A stretch of 64,000 bases of DNA from Aedes albopictus (taxonomy: Eukaryota > Arthropoda > Insecta > Diptera > Culicidae): contig NC_085138.1 of NCBI RefSeq assembly GCF_035046485.1, positions 23,716,800 to 23,780,799 of the forward strand, in the 5' to 3' direction. Below the pieces are notes generated by a model. The model saw only the letters and a list, made by a program, of their open reading frames with translations, did not search any database and was not told where the DNA came from. The stretch's first letter is position 1. Each line of letters begins with the position of its first letter. Below are positions 34,652 through 47,700 of this stretch, one piece after another. A program made the translations under genes and the position numbers.

Positions 34652-37600
34652 AACGAACCGGAAGGCACGCCGGAACTACCGGCCGCCAATCGAGCGCTAT
34701 TCCTGGAGAAAGTGCGCCAATCAAACACTGCCTGCCAAAATGGGGACTTCACCACGGCAGTGCAGCTCTACACCGATGCCCTGGCATTGGACCCCAGCAA
34801 TCACATTCTCTTCAGTAATCGATCAGCGGCTCGACTCAAGCAGGGTCAGTTTGCATTGGCCCTCCAGGATGCCACAAGGGCCAGAGAGCTTTGCCCTCAA
34901 TGGCCAAAGGCCTACTTTCGACAAGGTGTTGCGCTGCAGTGTCTCGGACGATACGGTGAAGCACTGGCAGCATTCAGCTCGGGTCTCGCTCAGGACCCCA
35001 ACTCGAAGCAGCTGCTCGCAGGACTTGTGGAGGCCTCGATCAAGAGTCCTCTACGTCATGCCCTCGAGCCAACGTTCCAGCAGTTAAAAGCCATGAAACT
35101 CGATCAGTCGCCGTTCGTAGTGATATCAGTGGTGGGACAAGAATTACTCGGTGCCGGTCAGTACCATTCCGCAGTGACAGTGCTAGAATCGGCCCTCCGG
35201 ATAGGGTCGTGTTCCCTCAAGTTACGAGGGTCAGTGTTCAGTGCTCTCAGTTCGGCCCATTGGGCGCTAAATCAATTAGACAAAGCTATCGCGTATATGC
35301 AACAGGACTTGGCTGTTGCGAAGAGTCTTGGTGATACCGCGGGTGAATGTCGTGCTCACGGGAATCTCGGTTCGGCTTACTTCAGTCAGGGTTCGTACAA
35401 GGAAGCCCTTACATCTCATCGTTATCAACTTGTCCTGGCAATGAAGTGCAAGGACACTCAAGCAGCCGCAGCAGCTCTCACATCTCTAGGACATGTCTAC
35501 ACCGCTATTGGAGATTACCCTAATGCTCTAGCCTCCCACAAACAGTGCGTTCAACTGGTAAAGCAAATGGGTGATCGACTCCAAGAAGCTCGCGAAATTG
35601 GAAATGTCGGTGCAGTCTATCTAGCCATGGGCGAATTTGATTCCGCCGTCGATTGCCATACTCAACATCTGCGACTAGCACGTAAGCTCGGTAACCAAGT
35701 AGAGGAAGCTCGCGCTTACAGCAACCTCGGTTCCAGCTATCACTACAAGCGCAACTTCACTCAAGCGATTACCTATCATGAAAACGTCCTTCGAATAGCG
35801 CAACAACTTGGTGATCGTGCCATCGAAGCCCGTGCTTATGCCGGGCTTGGCCATGCCGCTCGCTGTGGCCATGACTTCCATCAAGCCAAACGATGGCACG
35901 AAAAACAGCTCGAAATGGCCTTGGCAGCTCGCGACAAAGTCGGCGAAGGTCGGGCGTGCTCCAACCTTGGTATCGTCTACCAACTTCTCGGGGAACACGA
36001 TGCCGCTCTAAAACTTCATCAAGCCCATTTAACCATCGCCCGCCAATTACAAGACAAAGCCGGAATGGGACGAGCCTACGGAAACATCGGCAACGCATAC
36101 TCCGCTGCAGGGTTCTACGAACAAGCCATCAAATACCACAAACAAGAATTGATAATCAGCAAAGAAGTGCACGATCGCAGCGCAGAGGCCTCCACTCACG
36201 GCAATCTAGCTGTAGCCTATCAAGCACTGGGCGCTCACGACATGGCCCTGATGCACTATCGAGCCCACCTGAACATTGCTCGGGAACTGAAGGACACTGC
36301 AGGCGAAGCCTGTGCTCTTCTCAATCTCGGAAACTGCCTGAGCTCGCGTCAAGAATTCGCTCAGGCCGTCCCATATTACGAACAATACCTGATGCTCTCC
36401 CAAGAGCTCGGCGACGTCGCCGCCGAAGGCAAGGCATGTCACTTTCTCGGCTACGCCCACTACTGCATCGGCAACTACCGTGAAGCAGTCCGATACTACG
36501 ATCAGGACTTGGCCCTCGCCAAGGACCTCCAGAACAAAATGAACATGGGACGAGCCTATTGCAATTTAGGTCTGGCCCACTTGGCCCTAGGAAACACTGC
36601 CGGCGCTTTGGAATGTCAGAAATATTTCCTAGCAATCGCCCACATGACGAACCACCTTCCCGGGAAATTTCGAGCCCTTGGCAATATCGGAGACGTGCTC
36701 ATCCGAATGGGCGATGTTGACGAAGCGATCAAGATGTATCAACGTCAACTATCGCTTGCTAGGCAAGCACGGGAACGCGGAATGGAAGCTGCTGCTTGCG
36801 GAGCACTAGGACTAGCTCATCGTCTTCTAAAGAAATTCGACAAAGCGTTGGGATACCACACGCAAGAACTGACGTTAAGGCAGGAGATGGGCGATCTGCC
36901 TGGCGAGTGTCGAGCCCACGGTCATCTGGGGGCGGTTCATATGGCACTTGGAAACTACACTCATGCGGTCAAGTGTTACCAGGAACAGTTGGAAAGGGCA
37001 CAAGAACTGCAGGATTCGGCGGTGGAAGCTCAAGCTTTCGGCAATCTGGGCATCGCACGGTTGAACATGGGTCATTACGAAGACGCGATAGGGTATTTGG
37101 AGCAACAGTTGGGCACACTAGAGCAAGTGAATACCCCGACGGCTCAACACGATCGCGCCAGAGCTCTTGGGCATCTAGGGGACTGCTACGACGCACTCGG
37201 AGATTATCATGCGGAGGCGATCAAGTGCCACGATCGTCATCTAGCGTTGGCGATCGCACTACAGAGTCCACGCGATCAGGAACGTGCCTATCGGGGATTG
37301 GGTAATTGTTACAAATCGGTGGGAAATCTGCAAGAAGCTTTAGTGTGTTTGGAGAAGAGATTGGTAGTGTCGCACGAGTTGGGTAATCCGGAAGCGAAGG
37401 CCGCGGCCTACGGTGATCTGGGAAGTATTCACAGTGCTCTGGGGAATTACGAACAGGCGATCAACTGTTTGGAACATCAGCGAGATATTGCGAGGGAGTT
37501 GGGTGATCGTGCGTTGACCTCCGATGCTATAAGTGGACTAGGTGCAGTGTTCCATCAAATGGGAGACTACGAAGGGTCGCTGCGTTTGCACAAACAGGAC

Positions 37601-40600
37601 TTGGACTTGTGTGAAAATATGGGTCACGCTGCTTTGCAAGCAAGATCCTGTGGCAATTTGGGATCAGTGTACGAATCGTTGAAGAACTATGCCGAATCAG
37701 TGAGATATTTTGAAAAACAGTTATCCCTAACGACCGATCGATTAACGAAGGCCCATGCATGTTTGTCGTTGGGTCGAGTTTATCACACTATGGAACAAGT
37801 GACTCAGGCAGTTAGTTTCCTGCGACAAGGATTATCCATCGTACAATCGTTGAACAAACTGGAAGATGAAGCAAAGATCCGTTACCGCTTGGGTCTTTCA
37901 CTGCTTGCGTCTGGAGATGAAGACAACTCACGGCAGCAGATGGAAAGCGCCGCGCAGATCTTAGAGTCGATCAGAAGTGATCAAGTTACACCCGAAGCTA
38001 GGACCAATTTGTACGATCTGCAGACGTCCTGTTATCAAACGTTACAAAGAATCCTTATCAATATGGGACGAAATGAGGAAGCCCTGGTTGCGGCAGAACG
38101 GTGTCGCTCAAGGATGGGCGCTGACTCGAACCAAAGCGCGGAGAATTCATTGAACAATCGAAAAACCCTGCTGACTTGTAGCGAGTACATCTTCGATACG
38201 GTCAACAAGAGCAAGACCAACATCATCTACTACAGTTTAGCGGGCAGTGAACTTTACGCGTGGTTCCTGTCGCCACAGAAGAGGATCGTGCGCTTCCACG
38301 TGGCGAAGATCGACGAGCAGACACTGCAGATGAAGAAGAAACCCGCAGGCGGTGAAAACGGAAACGGGTGTGAAAGTTTATTGGATCAGTATATCAATTT
38401 TGTGCGCGACAGTTTGGGTGTGAACTCCGGAAGTGTGCTACAGGAGGGCGACGGAAGTGGTTGGAAATCGTCGAATGAGAACCTGATCGACGATTTTGCT
38501 AATGAGCGTGCCGGTTTCCTGCGGATGGTGAATAGGAACCATTTGTTGAACTCGAGTAACTACTCGTTGAGTTCATTGTTCAGCTTGGGAAGCGTCGGTG
38601 GATCGGTGGCCAGCTTGCAAGGATCTACCAGGTAAGTTCAGAAGAGAGTGTTTTTCTTAAGATCAGTATTGATGTGCCTGATTCTTCCAGATCCATTGGA
38701 AGCCTGCAAGGATCGACGAGATCTCGACGATCCAATATGCTCCCACCATGGCAGGGTCCATCTTGCCTTCATGTACTGTACAACCTACTATTGGCACCAT
38801 TCGAAGATCTACTTCCTGACATTAGTACCAGTAAGTTAGAAAGCTACTTGAACGTCGAAACGATTCTAAGATATTCTAATCCACAGCATCCAGAATAGGT
38901 CGTCGTGAGCTGATATTGGTTCTGGAAAAGGAACTGTACCTTGTACCGTTCGCGATCCTTCGAAGTGGAGATGAATCGGGCGAATATCTATCCGAGCGAT
39001 GTTCCCTTCTGACAGTTCCATCGCTCCATACTTTACGGCAGAAGAGCCGGACCAAAACCCGGGAGCCTGGTAAGTGTTCAATTTCTGTTGTGCCTATTAG
39101 TCTTAGTAACCAACTCGCAAACAGCTAGCTAGACAAACGGACGCCTGCAGAATCCAAGAGACTCGATTCATGCTTTATAGGGCAAGTTACGCTGCATTTG
39201 AACAGAAGGCCAGACGCATTAACAAATAGACAACTTCATCTTTTTGGACAGAAGATTTCAAAACCACCGATTTTAACGACAACTGCAATTTCGAAACAAT
39301 CATTATCTGGACAACTTGACGAACAGACAGCTTATGAAACTATCAGACTCCCATTGCTATTTCCTGTTTCTTAACTCTTTTCCTTATTCGACATTCCATT
39401 TCCAGCTGAAGGCCTGAACAGTGCCCTGGTCGTCGGAGGACCGAAGATCCCATCGTCCCTGTCGGACACCTGGGGCTGGAGTGAATCACCAGCCTCGCTC
39501 CAGGAAGCCGCCATGGTTTCGGACATGCTCAACACCAAACCCCTGGTGTCCTGCAGCGCCACCAAGGAGACCATCGTGTCCGAACTAACCTCAGCTGAAT
39601 GTGTGCATTTTGCGGCGAACGTAAGCTGGAAGCTAGGCGCCGTCATTCTCAGTCCAGGTGAAGTCCTGGATTCCCAATCGCAGAAACGATTCTACCCGAA
39701 CTCTTCGGGAGAAATAGAAAACGACGAGGACAATGCCGATCTGTCCTCGACCAATATGGAGATCCCTCCACTGTCGGACTTCATTCTGAGTGCTGCAGAT
39801 CTGTTGGCCATGAAACTGAGTGCCAAGCTGGTGGTGTTGAGCTCGTACCACTCTGTTGAACCGATTACTGGAATTGGAGTGGCGAACCTGGCTGGCAGCT
39901 GGCTGTTTGCAGGCACTGGAGCCGTCTTGGTTTCCCTGTGGCCTGTTCCGGAAACGGCAGCAAAGATTCTTCTTAGGGCCTTCTATTCGGCCCTCTTACA
40001 AGGAACGAGAGCTGCTAAGGCCTTGGCAGAAGCCATGCAGACTGTTCAACATACGAAACACTTTGCCCATCCTGCTAACTGGGCCGGATTTATCTTGATT
40101 GGAGGAAATGTTCGACTATCTAACAAAGTTGCCTTGATCGGGCAGGCCTTGTGTGAACTAATGCGAACTCCAGACAAATGCCGAGATGCTCTTCGCGTCT
40201 GTCTGCATCTCGTAGAAAAGAGTCTACAGCGTATCCACCGAGGACAAAAGAATGCCATGTATACGACCCAGAAGAGTATCGAGAACAAAGCCGGTCCAGT
40301 GGTTGGCTGGAAAGATCTTCTGATGGCCGTCGGATTCCGCTTCGAACCGGCAGCTAATGGAATCCCTTCGAGCGTATTTTTCCCACAGACGGATCCAGAA
40401 GATCGCTTGTCCCAATGCTCGGCAAGTTTACAAGCCTTGCTAGGCTTATCACCTACCACTCTGCACGCTCTATCGAAGTTAGTCAACAACGCGGAGATCG
40501 CTGACGAGATCATCGGAGTCATGCGAAACGTGGTGGCACAGTTCCCATCGAAGGGAACCATCGACAACGAAAGCATCGACATTCCGCTGAGTGTGCGTTT

Positions 40601-43100
40601 GTGGAGAGTATCCGGCTGTCACGAACTGCTGGCCTCGCTTGGATTCGATCTGATGGAAGTCGGACAGGACCAGGTGACACTAAGAACCGGAAAGCAGGCC
40701 AACCGTAGGAACTGTCAGTTTGTCCTGCAATCGCTGCTTGCATTGTTCGGTAAGGTTTAAAGTGACTTCTTTTAAGAAATTATTCATCTAATACTAGTTT
40801 TTCTTGCAGATACCCAAGAAGCTCCCAAGAGTCTCGGAATCGAATCCAGCAGCAGTTCTGAATCCTTGAACGAAGACACGTCCGACGATCCGCAAACTAA
40901 GGCACCAAGCCCAACGCCTACAGCTCCGGAACAGCAACGTAGCGTCTCCCCAGCCGGAACGGTCAAAAGTCAAGCCAGCTATAACTTCCCGCGACCCCCG
41001 TTACCGTTTCGACGGGTTCCATTCCTGAGTACCCGAAGTGCCTTTATTTCGTACGTCCGGAGACGCGGTGAACCCGACGGAGGACAAACAGAATCGTCCG
41101 GCCAGGTTCCCATCGGCGGCCAACAAGCTCAAGCGCAGTCACAATCGACTAACAACGCGGCTAATTTGGATTCTAGTCTGGCGAATACAACGGACAGTGA
41201 GCTATCGGATGGATACACAACTCAACAGATCCTCATGAAGAGCGACCACTTGGCAAAGGGACTAGGATATTCGAGTCTACGAGGAACCATCAAGGTGTCT
41301 CGGCCTGGTGGTGGTGGAGAAAGTGACGCAGCGTTTACACCGAGCCCACCAGTGACAATTCAGAACGTAGATCCCAATGTATCATTGGCATTGGCGCACC
41401 AGACCCGGATACGTAATCTGTACACAAACAACGGGCTGGGTGCCTACGGTCACGAAACAGTCCGCGAAGGTCATCATCATCAAAATCCCAATTTGCGACG
41501 ACCTGATAGCTCAAGCTCTGCCAGTTCTGCTACCGATTGGGAAGGTTCCGGACATGCTACTGTGCTTCGAAGGGCCAATCAAGGACACCACAATCTACCA
41601 CCTCTTCCGCCACCCCGGCAAACTTTACCGATGGTTGATAGTTTAAGACCTTTGGCACCTCTGGCACCAGTGTACAACAACATCACCGGTGGAGCCGTTG
41701 GAAAGGCCCAGGCTAACGGAAAGACCCTCAACGTACTGGAATCAACCAGTTCCGATTCTGAATTTGAGCGTAGCTTTGATCTACCATCAAGTTCGAATGC
41801 CGCTTCCATTAGCAGTAAACTGACCAGCTTAGCGCACAGTTTACAAAGCATGCGAAGTCGCAAGTTGAAGATGCAGCCTGTTCAACAACCATCAGCGCAC
41901 GGAACCTCAACCATAACTCGTAGCAAGATGGTCGATCAGTTCTCGTTCATGGACCGGCTGAGCTGTCGGACGGAAATCTCTTCTTCAAGCTTAGGAAGTC
42001 ACGCGGCACCTCCGAGGAAGCCCCTCTCCACGCTTCCGGATGACGAGAGGACCTTGAACCTGAATGCCAGCAAACTGTATTTCAACCCTACGGAAGCGGA
42101 GATTATTCCTCTAACTGAGACACCAGCTGATCTTGGACTAAACAAAGCACCCACCGCAAGCATGTCATCTAGCGTCCCTTCGACCAGCGGTACTTCCAAG
42201 GAGAAGGCCAACAACAAAAACATCCAGGATTCGATTCTACGCCATATGAGTCGCGAAATGACCCCGACCATCTCGGAAGTCTACCATGAGCGCAACATCG
42301 GACTAGGCCTAGCTCCGTCCTTATCGAAACTTCTCCTCAGCAAGAATTACGAGGACTCTCCAGACATCAAGTCCTCAACTGCGGCCTCCATGCTCAACAA
42401 ACCAAGTGCCCTGACGGTCGGAAACCTCGCCGAGGCGATGAACGAAATCGAAATGAATGCCACCACCTCCACAAAACTAGAAGAAGGTCAATGCACGATC
42501 TGCAATAGTCCTTCCGATCTCCTATGCGGATGTAGCACCACCTCAACGGTAGCGGCCGTAGCGGCCATGACCGCAGCCCTGGGAGCAAACACCATCACCA
42601 AGAAGTCCAACTCGAAGCCATGGCTTAGCAACGTGACGCCGAACATCGTGAAACCCGGCGATCTTACCACGGCGGACATCCTCGAGCAACAGAAACAGCT
42701 CAAGTCCACGGTCAGCGGTCTGACCAGCAACATGTCCTCGTCGACGGAGAACTCGCTATCCACGGTGGTGAAACGAGGCGGAAGTCCCTTCTCGGACCTG
42801 TCCCGCCGGGATGAAGGCGACGGCCGAAGCGTGGCGGATTCCCAGTGTTCGGGAAGCTTCCGGACCGACATAACCGGATCCACGGTGACGGTCACCACTT
42901 CCAAGAGTCAACAGTCGCAGATTACGGTTAGCGCACAGCCCAGCGGGAGTGGAACCCAGCAGGGTGGGGCTGGAAGTACTAGCGGACAACAGCAGCAGCA
43001 GCAGCAGCAACAGGTTGCACAAGCGCAACAAGTTACGGCTGTTGGGGGACCCTCTATGGCAAACCCTAATCAACGGAGTAAATACATTATCGATACGTAG
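34652..43100 (+). CDS. TTC28: TTC28 orthologue: TPR-repeat and CHAT-domain protein
   Basis: Five exons: 34652-38631, 38691-38830, 38887-39069, 39406-40749 and 40810-43100 (TAG). All have GT-AG introns and consistent phases, giving 2,645 residues. Residues ~10-110 form an N-terminal three-TPR module (FSNRSAARLKQGQF, WPKAYFRQGVALQ). From ~140 to ~1170 run many ~40-residue TPRs of the LGN type with recurring RAYGNLG / AIKYHKQEL patterns. The CHAT region follows (~1200-1650), with ELYLVPFAIL, CVHFAANVSW (His1502), GTGAVLVSLWPVPETAA and NWAGFILIGG. The last ~760 residues are Ser/Thr-rich, probably disordered, with a Gln run (42988-43013). Order and length match vertebrate TTC28 (about 2,480 residues), reported to bind Aurora B and act at the spindle midzone and midbody in cytokinesis. 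The position expected for the CHAT cysteine reads SSYHS, so protease activity is doubtful. Numbering starts at Asn encoded by 34652. Confidence 0.92.
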
Positions 43101-43790
43101 GAAACTGTTAATTGTATAATACAACCATTAGGTTAGAATCCGCAAATATCCAAGACCATCTTAAATTGATTAAAATACTATAAAACCAGTCAGTATTCGA
43201 TTCGATTTGAAGAACCTTTGACAGCATTTTAAACAACTTAAAAAGGCTTTGGTGTCTGCGGAAGGAATATCTTCTGTGTAAAAACATTCCAAGCTTTCAA
43301 AAGGCTACAATTGTGACGTACATGCTAGGTTAATGAGACATTTGCTTGTCCATGCAAATGATCACACTGTGTATACCCGACTTATGTTTTTATCAATGTA
43401 GGATAAAGATTTTATCTAGTTTTAAGACTGACATTCAACAACAACGAACTGATTAGGTTATGTTTTTAAGAAATTTAGCAACTAAGTAGAGATTACATAT
43501 TTAGCTGCTTTCAAAAGCCAATTTGAGATTAGTATGATAGTGGTAGAGGAATAAAGTACGACGAAGGCGGAGATCGCGAGAAAATGCGTTGAACAATGTG
43601 TAAAAATTTGCCTGCCAAGAAACCTTGATTTTAATACTCTTTTCATACGGATAAGTATACATACATATTATTTAGATAGTGAAATTGAAAGTTTTATGGT
43701 TTTAAAGTGCATTTTGAAGTGTATAAAAAACAAAACTGTAATTTATAACGAATAGCTTTCTAATTAATAAATGGTTTTATGCAACTATGA
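43101..43790 (+). other. TTC28: 3' UTR of the TTC28 orthologue
   Basis: AT-rich sequence after the stop without coding features. AATAAA occurs at 43550-43555 and 43766-43771, offering proximal and distal polyadenylation sites. Confidence 0.55.
43550..43555 (+). terminator. Proximal polyadenylation signal of the TTC28 orthologue
   Basis: AATAAA about 450 bases after the stop codon. A second AATAAA at 43766-43771 could be used instead. Confidence 0.45.
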
Positions 43791-44259
43791 AGCTAATTTT
43801 AATGTTGAAAGAAACTTCAAAAAGTAATAGACTGTAAATTTTTAATTGATATTTTGTTCAATTCTTCGTTACCTTTCTCTGTGGCACACTCACTCTCACG
43901 CACAGTTTTATGGCTGAGTGGTGTGTGTTTGCTGCCGGGCCACATTCGAAGCAGAACACAGTAGCGCACATTTTATTGAAGATGTGTTCGCAGAGCTGTT
44001 TATCAGTGCATCTACTGCAACTCTGTCGCTGCCTAAGGATTTCTCAATGAGTTCCCTATACTCTGAGCTCTTGACCGAAGGATCCTTCTTGATAAGGACG
44101 TAGCTGTTATATTTTGTACAATACGTTAAAAAAAATTGCCTGATCTAAATAAATCAAAGGGGTACTGGTAGCGATGAGCAATTTCTGGAAAATTAAAGTT
44201 GTTTAGACTATAATTTCCTGGTTTCTGTATGAGTCCTTTTTAAATTATCTCCCTATACT
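43791..44259. other. Intergenic sequence
   Basis: No gene, repeat unit or inverted repeat was recognised. A 61-codon open frame at 43918-44103 has no supporting feature. Confidence 0.4.
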
Positions 44260-45610
44260 ATTTGCCGGAGGAATTCTTCCAGAAATTCCTCAAATAATTT
44301 AAAAAAAATCATCAGTTAAACCTGGAGAAGTTTTTAGGTGCATCCCTGAAAAGATGTATGAGGGATTTCTAAAATTTCCAAAGAAACTCCTGAATGAATG
44401 TTTGAAGACAACCTGAGAGGAATTTCCGAAGAAATAATTTGAAGAATTTCCGGAATAACCCTTGGAAGACTTCCTGGATAAATCCCTAGAGCAATTCCTA
44501 CAGGAATGCCTGGAGGAAGCCCTGTAGAATCCCTGGATAAATTTCTGAAAATATATCTAGGAGAATTCCAGTATAAATTATGGGACGAATACCTAGAGAA
44601 ATATCTGAAGAGATCTTATGAGGAAGTACTAGAAGAAATCCTAGATATCCTGACGTGATTCCTGAAAGAATTCTTGAATAAGACCCAACAGGAAATCCTG
44701 GAAAAATACCTGGAGAAATTTCTTGGATGAACTCTTGGAGCAATCCCTGGAAAAATAATGAAGAAATCTCAAGAGGAACTCTGGGAAGAATTGCTGGAGA
44801 AATTTCTGAAAATATCCCTTGAGAAATTCCAGGAGGATTTCCTGGAAGCAGCTTGGGGATATTTCTGGAGGATTCCCTGGAGGATAATTACTTGGAGGAA
44901 CCCCTGAAGCAATTCCTGGGCGAATCCCTGAAGGAATTCCTGAAGGAATGTCTGGAGGAATCCCTGAAAAAATCCTGATAGTATTCCTGAAGAATTACTG
45001 ACAAAATTTCTGAAGGATGTCCAGGAGCAATTCCTAGGGAATTTCCTGTGGGAAATGCTGCAGGAATCTCTAGAGAAATTCTTGGAAGAATTACTGGATG
45101 AAGTTCTAGAGGAATTTCCAGAGAAATTCTAGGAGATTTCTATTTCTATACCTGAAAATACCTTCAGAAATTCCTGGAGCGGAATTTCTGGAAGAATTCC
45201 TGGAGAAATCCTGAAGAAATCCCTGAGGAATCCTTGAAGAAATTTGTGGAGAAATCCCTGGAGGAATATCTGGGGGAATACCGGGAGAAGTTCTCCTCCT
45301 TGAAGGATTTCCTGGAAGAATCCTTGGAAAAACTTCTGGAGGAATCGTCGAAGGATTTCCTGGAGGAATCCTCGAAGGGTTTCCTGGAGGAATCCCTTGA
45401 AGATTTCCTGGATAAATTTCTGTATTAAATCCTGGTGGGATTCTTGGAAGAACCCCGGAAGCAATTTCTAGAAGAATCTTTGGAGGAATGCCTGGACCTG
45501 GAGGAAGTCCTGAAGGAATGCATTGAGGAAAACCTGGAAGACTTCTTGGAGGAATCTCTGAAAAAAAAATCCTGTAGGAATTCTTGGAGGGATCCCTGTA
45601 GGATATCCTA
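44260..45610. repeat. 12-bp satellite block (first part)
   Basis: Same degenerate GGAATTCCTGGA-type satellite as in the palindrome. The frame at 45234-45428 reads as [S/F]LEE repeats and is not treated as a gene. Confidence 0.8.
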
Positions 45611-45614
45611 GAAG

Positions 45615-45977
45615 AATAGGACAGATCGGTGAAGTACTAGATTTGTAGTAATGAGCTGAATTTTTGTATGGTGAGAAAATCAATTCTCCGTTTCTGCAAT
45701 AAAATGGTGCAAAAAGCGTGGGTATTATGATTCCTTGCCTTATTTGATGCTGTTTGAGCAAAACTTTGGATAACTATGTTGTTTATGTTGCAAGAAATGG
45801 AGGAAACAACAACACTGTTGCCCAAAGTTTTGCTCAAACAGCATCAAATTAGGCAAGGAATCATAATACCCACGCTTTTTGCACCATTTTATTGCAGAAA
45901 CGGAGAATTGACCTTCTCACCATACAAAAATTCAGCTCATTACTACAAATCTAGTACTACACCGAACGTGCCCCATT
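45615..45977. mobile_element. ~360-bp hairpin element inside the satellite
   Basis: Long inverted repeat: arms of about 155 bp (roughly 45615-45772 and 45820-45977) around a ~45-bp loop. Outer ends pair around GGTG.AGTACTAGATTTGTAG. Both arms translate to the same peptide (KQHQIRQGIIIPTLF) in opposite directions. It interrupts the satellite, which resumes on both sides, so it inserted later. Confidence 0.75.
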
Positions 45978-47700
45978 CCTGAAGGAATTCCAGAAGGAAT
46001 CTCTTGAGGAACTCCTGGAGAAATCTCTAGAGGATTTCTGGCGGAGTTTCTGAAAGAATCGCTAGATGAATTCGTGGAGGAATTTTTAGAGAAACCCCTG
46101 CAGGAATTCTCAGGGAAATCCCTGGGAAAATCTTAGGGGAATACCTGAAGAAATTCGTGAATGAATCTCTCAAGAAATTCGTAGAGAAATACCAGGAATA
46201 ATTCGTGAAGAAATCGCAGATGGAATTCTTGGAGAAATTCTGGAGGTATCCTTAGAAGAGAAGGAATTCCTAAGGGAATTGCTAAACAGTTCCTGGAGGA
46301 AGTACTGAATTATTTCCTGGAGGAGTTCCTTAAAGAATACAAGGAGGAATTCCTAAAGGAATCTTAAGAAGAGTTCCTGGGAATATCTTTGTTGGAATAT
46401 TTAAAATAAGTTGTTGCAGAAAGAATCACAGACGGAATTCCCGAGTTAAGCCCTGCCGGAAATCTTGGAGGAATCCATGGAGAAATCCCTGGAGGATATC
46501 CTAGGAATCTCTGGAAATACTCCTGGAGGAATCTCTAGAAGAATTCCTAGAGGAGTTTCTGGAGGAATCTCTAGAGGCATTTCTGAAGGAATCCATGGAT
46601 GAAGGAATCCCTGCAGCAATTCCCAGAGGAATCTCTGAAGAAATTCGTGGAGGAATCCCTTGAGAATTTCCTGTAGGAATCCCAGGAAGAATTCCTGAAG
46701 AAATTCCAGATGGAATCCTTGGAGAAATCCTGAAGGAATTCTAAGAAGATTTATTGGAGGGAATCCTTGAGGAATCCCTGTAGCAGTTCCTGAAGGAACT
46801 CCTGAAGAAACCGCAGGAGGAAATCCCGGAAGCAATTCCTAGAGGCATTCCTAAGGGAATCCCTAAACAGTCTCTGGAGGAAGTGCTGGATTAATTCCTG
46901 GATGCGTTCCTGAAAAAAATCCAAGAGGAACTCCTTAAAAAGTATTCTTGAGGGAATCGTTGGAGGATTTTTTAAATAATCCGTGGAGTTGTTGTTGGAA
47001 GAAACACAGAAGAAATTCCCGGGAGGAATTCCTGAAGAAAACTCATGAGGAATCTCGGAAGTAATCCCATGAAGAATTCCTTAGAAAATCGCAGGAACAC
47101 TTTCCTAACAAATTCCTGGAAGAATTTCTGTTGGAAAAAACAAAATATGGAGGAATCCATGTCTGCAATAATTTTGGTCGAATTATTGTTGGAATTTTTG
47201 AATAGACTCAAAAAAGATTGTATGTACAATGTTTTAAGGAACTCCTGGATTATTTTTTAGCTAATCTCTGATAAAAATTCCTGTAAGGGTTTCTGGAAGA
47301 TATTTCTGCTTTGAACCTCTATAGATATCCCGGGATAAATTCCCGGAGGAATGTCTGATAAAACCCAAAGATGAATTCTTGAAAAAATCTCTGGTGCAAT
47401 ATATGATGGAATCACTGAAGGAAGCTATGGAAAAAATCCTGGAGGAATTCGTGCATGCATCCTTGCAGAAGTATCTGTAAAAAATTCTGAAGGGATCGTG
47501 GGAGGAATTCTTGGTGCATTTCTTGGAACAAACCCTGAAACAACCACTATCGGAACCCTGCAAAATGCCCATGGAAGAATTCACGAAGAAGAAACTCCTA
47601 GAGAAGTCCCTTGTGGAATTTCTGAAAGAATTCTAGAAGAAGTTCCTGAATAAATGCCTAAAGAAATTTCTGAAGGTGTCCTTGAAAGTATTCGTAAAAA
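45978..47700. repeat. 12-bp satellite block (second part)
   Basis: Continuation of the satellite after the hairpin element; units grow more diverged towards 47700. Open frames here (for example 46446-46835 on the minus strand) are satellite translations. Confidence 0.8.

Noticed and set aside
41579..43124. Antisense frames over the TTC28 exons (for example 42488-42904 and 42756-43124)
   Set aside because: They mirror the coding frame of a strongly supported gene and have no features of their own.
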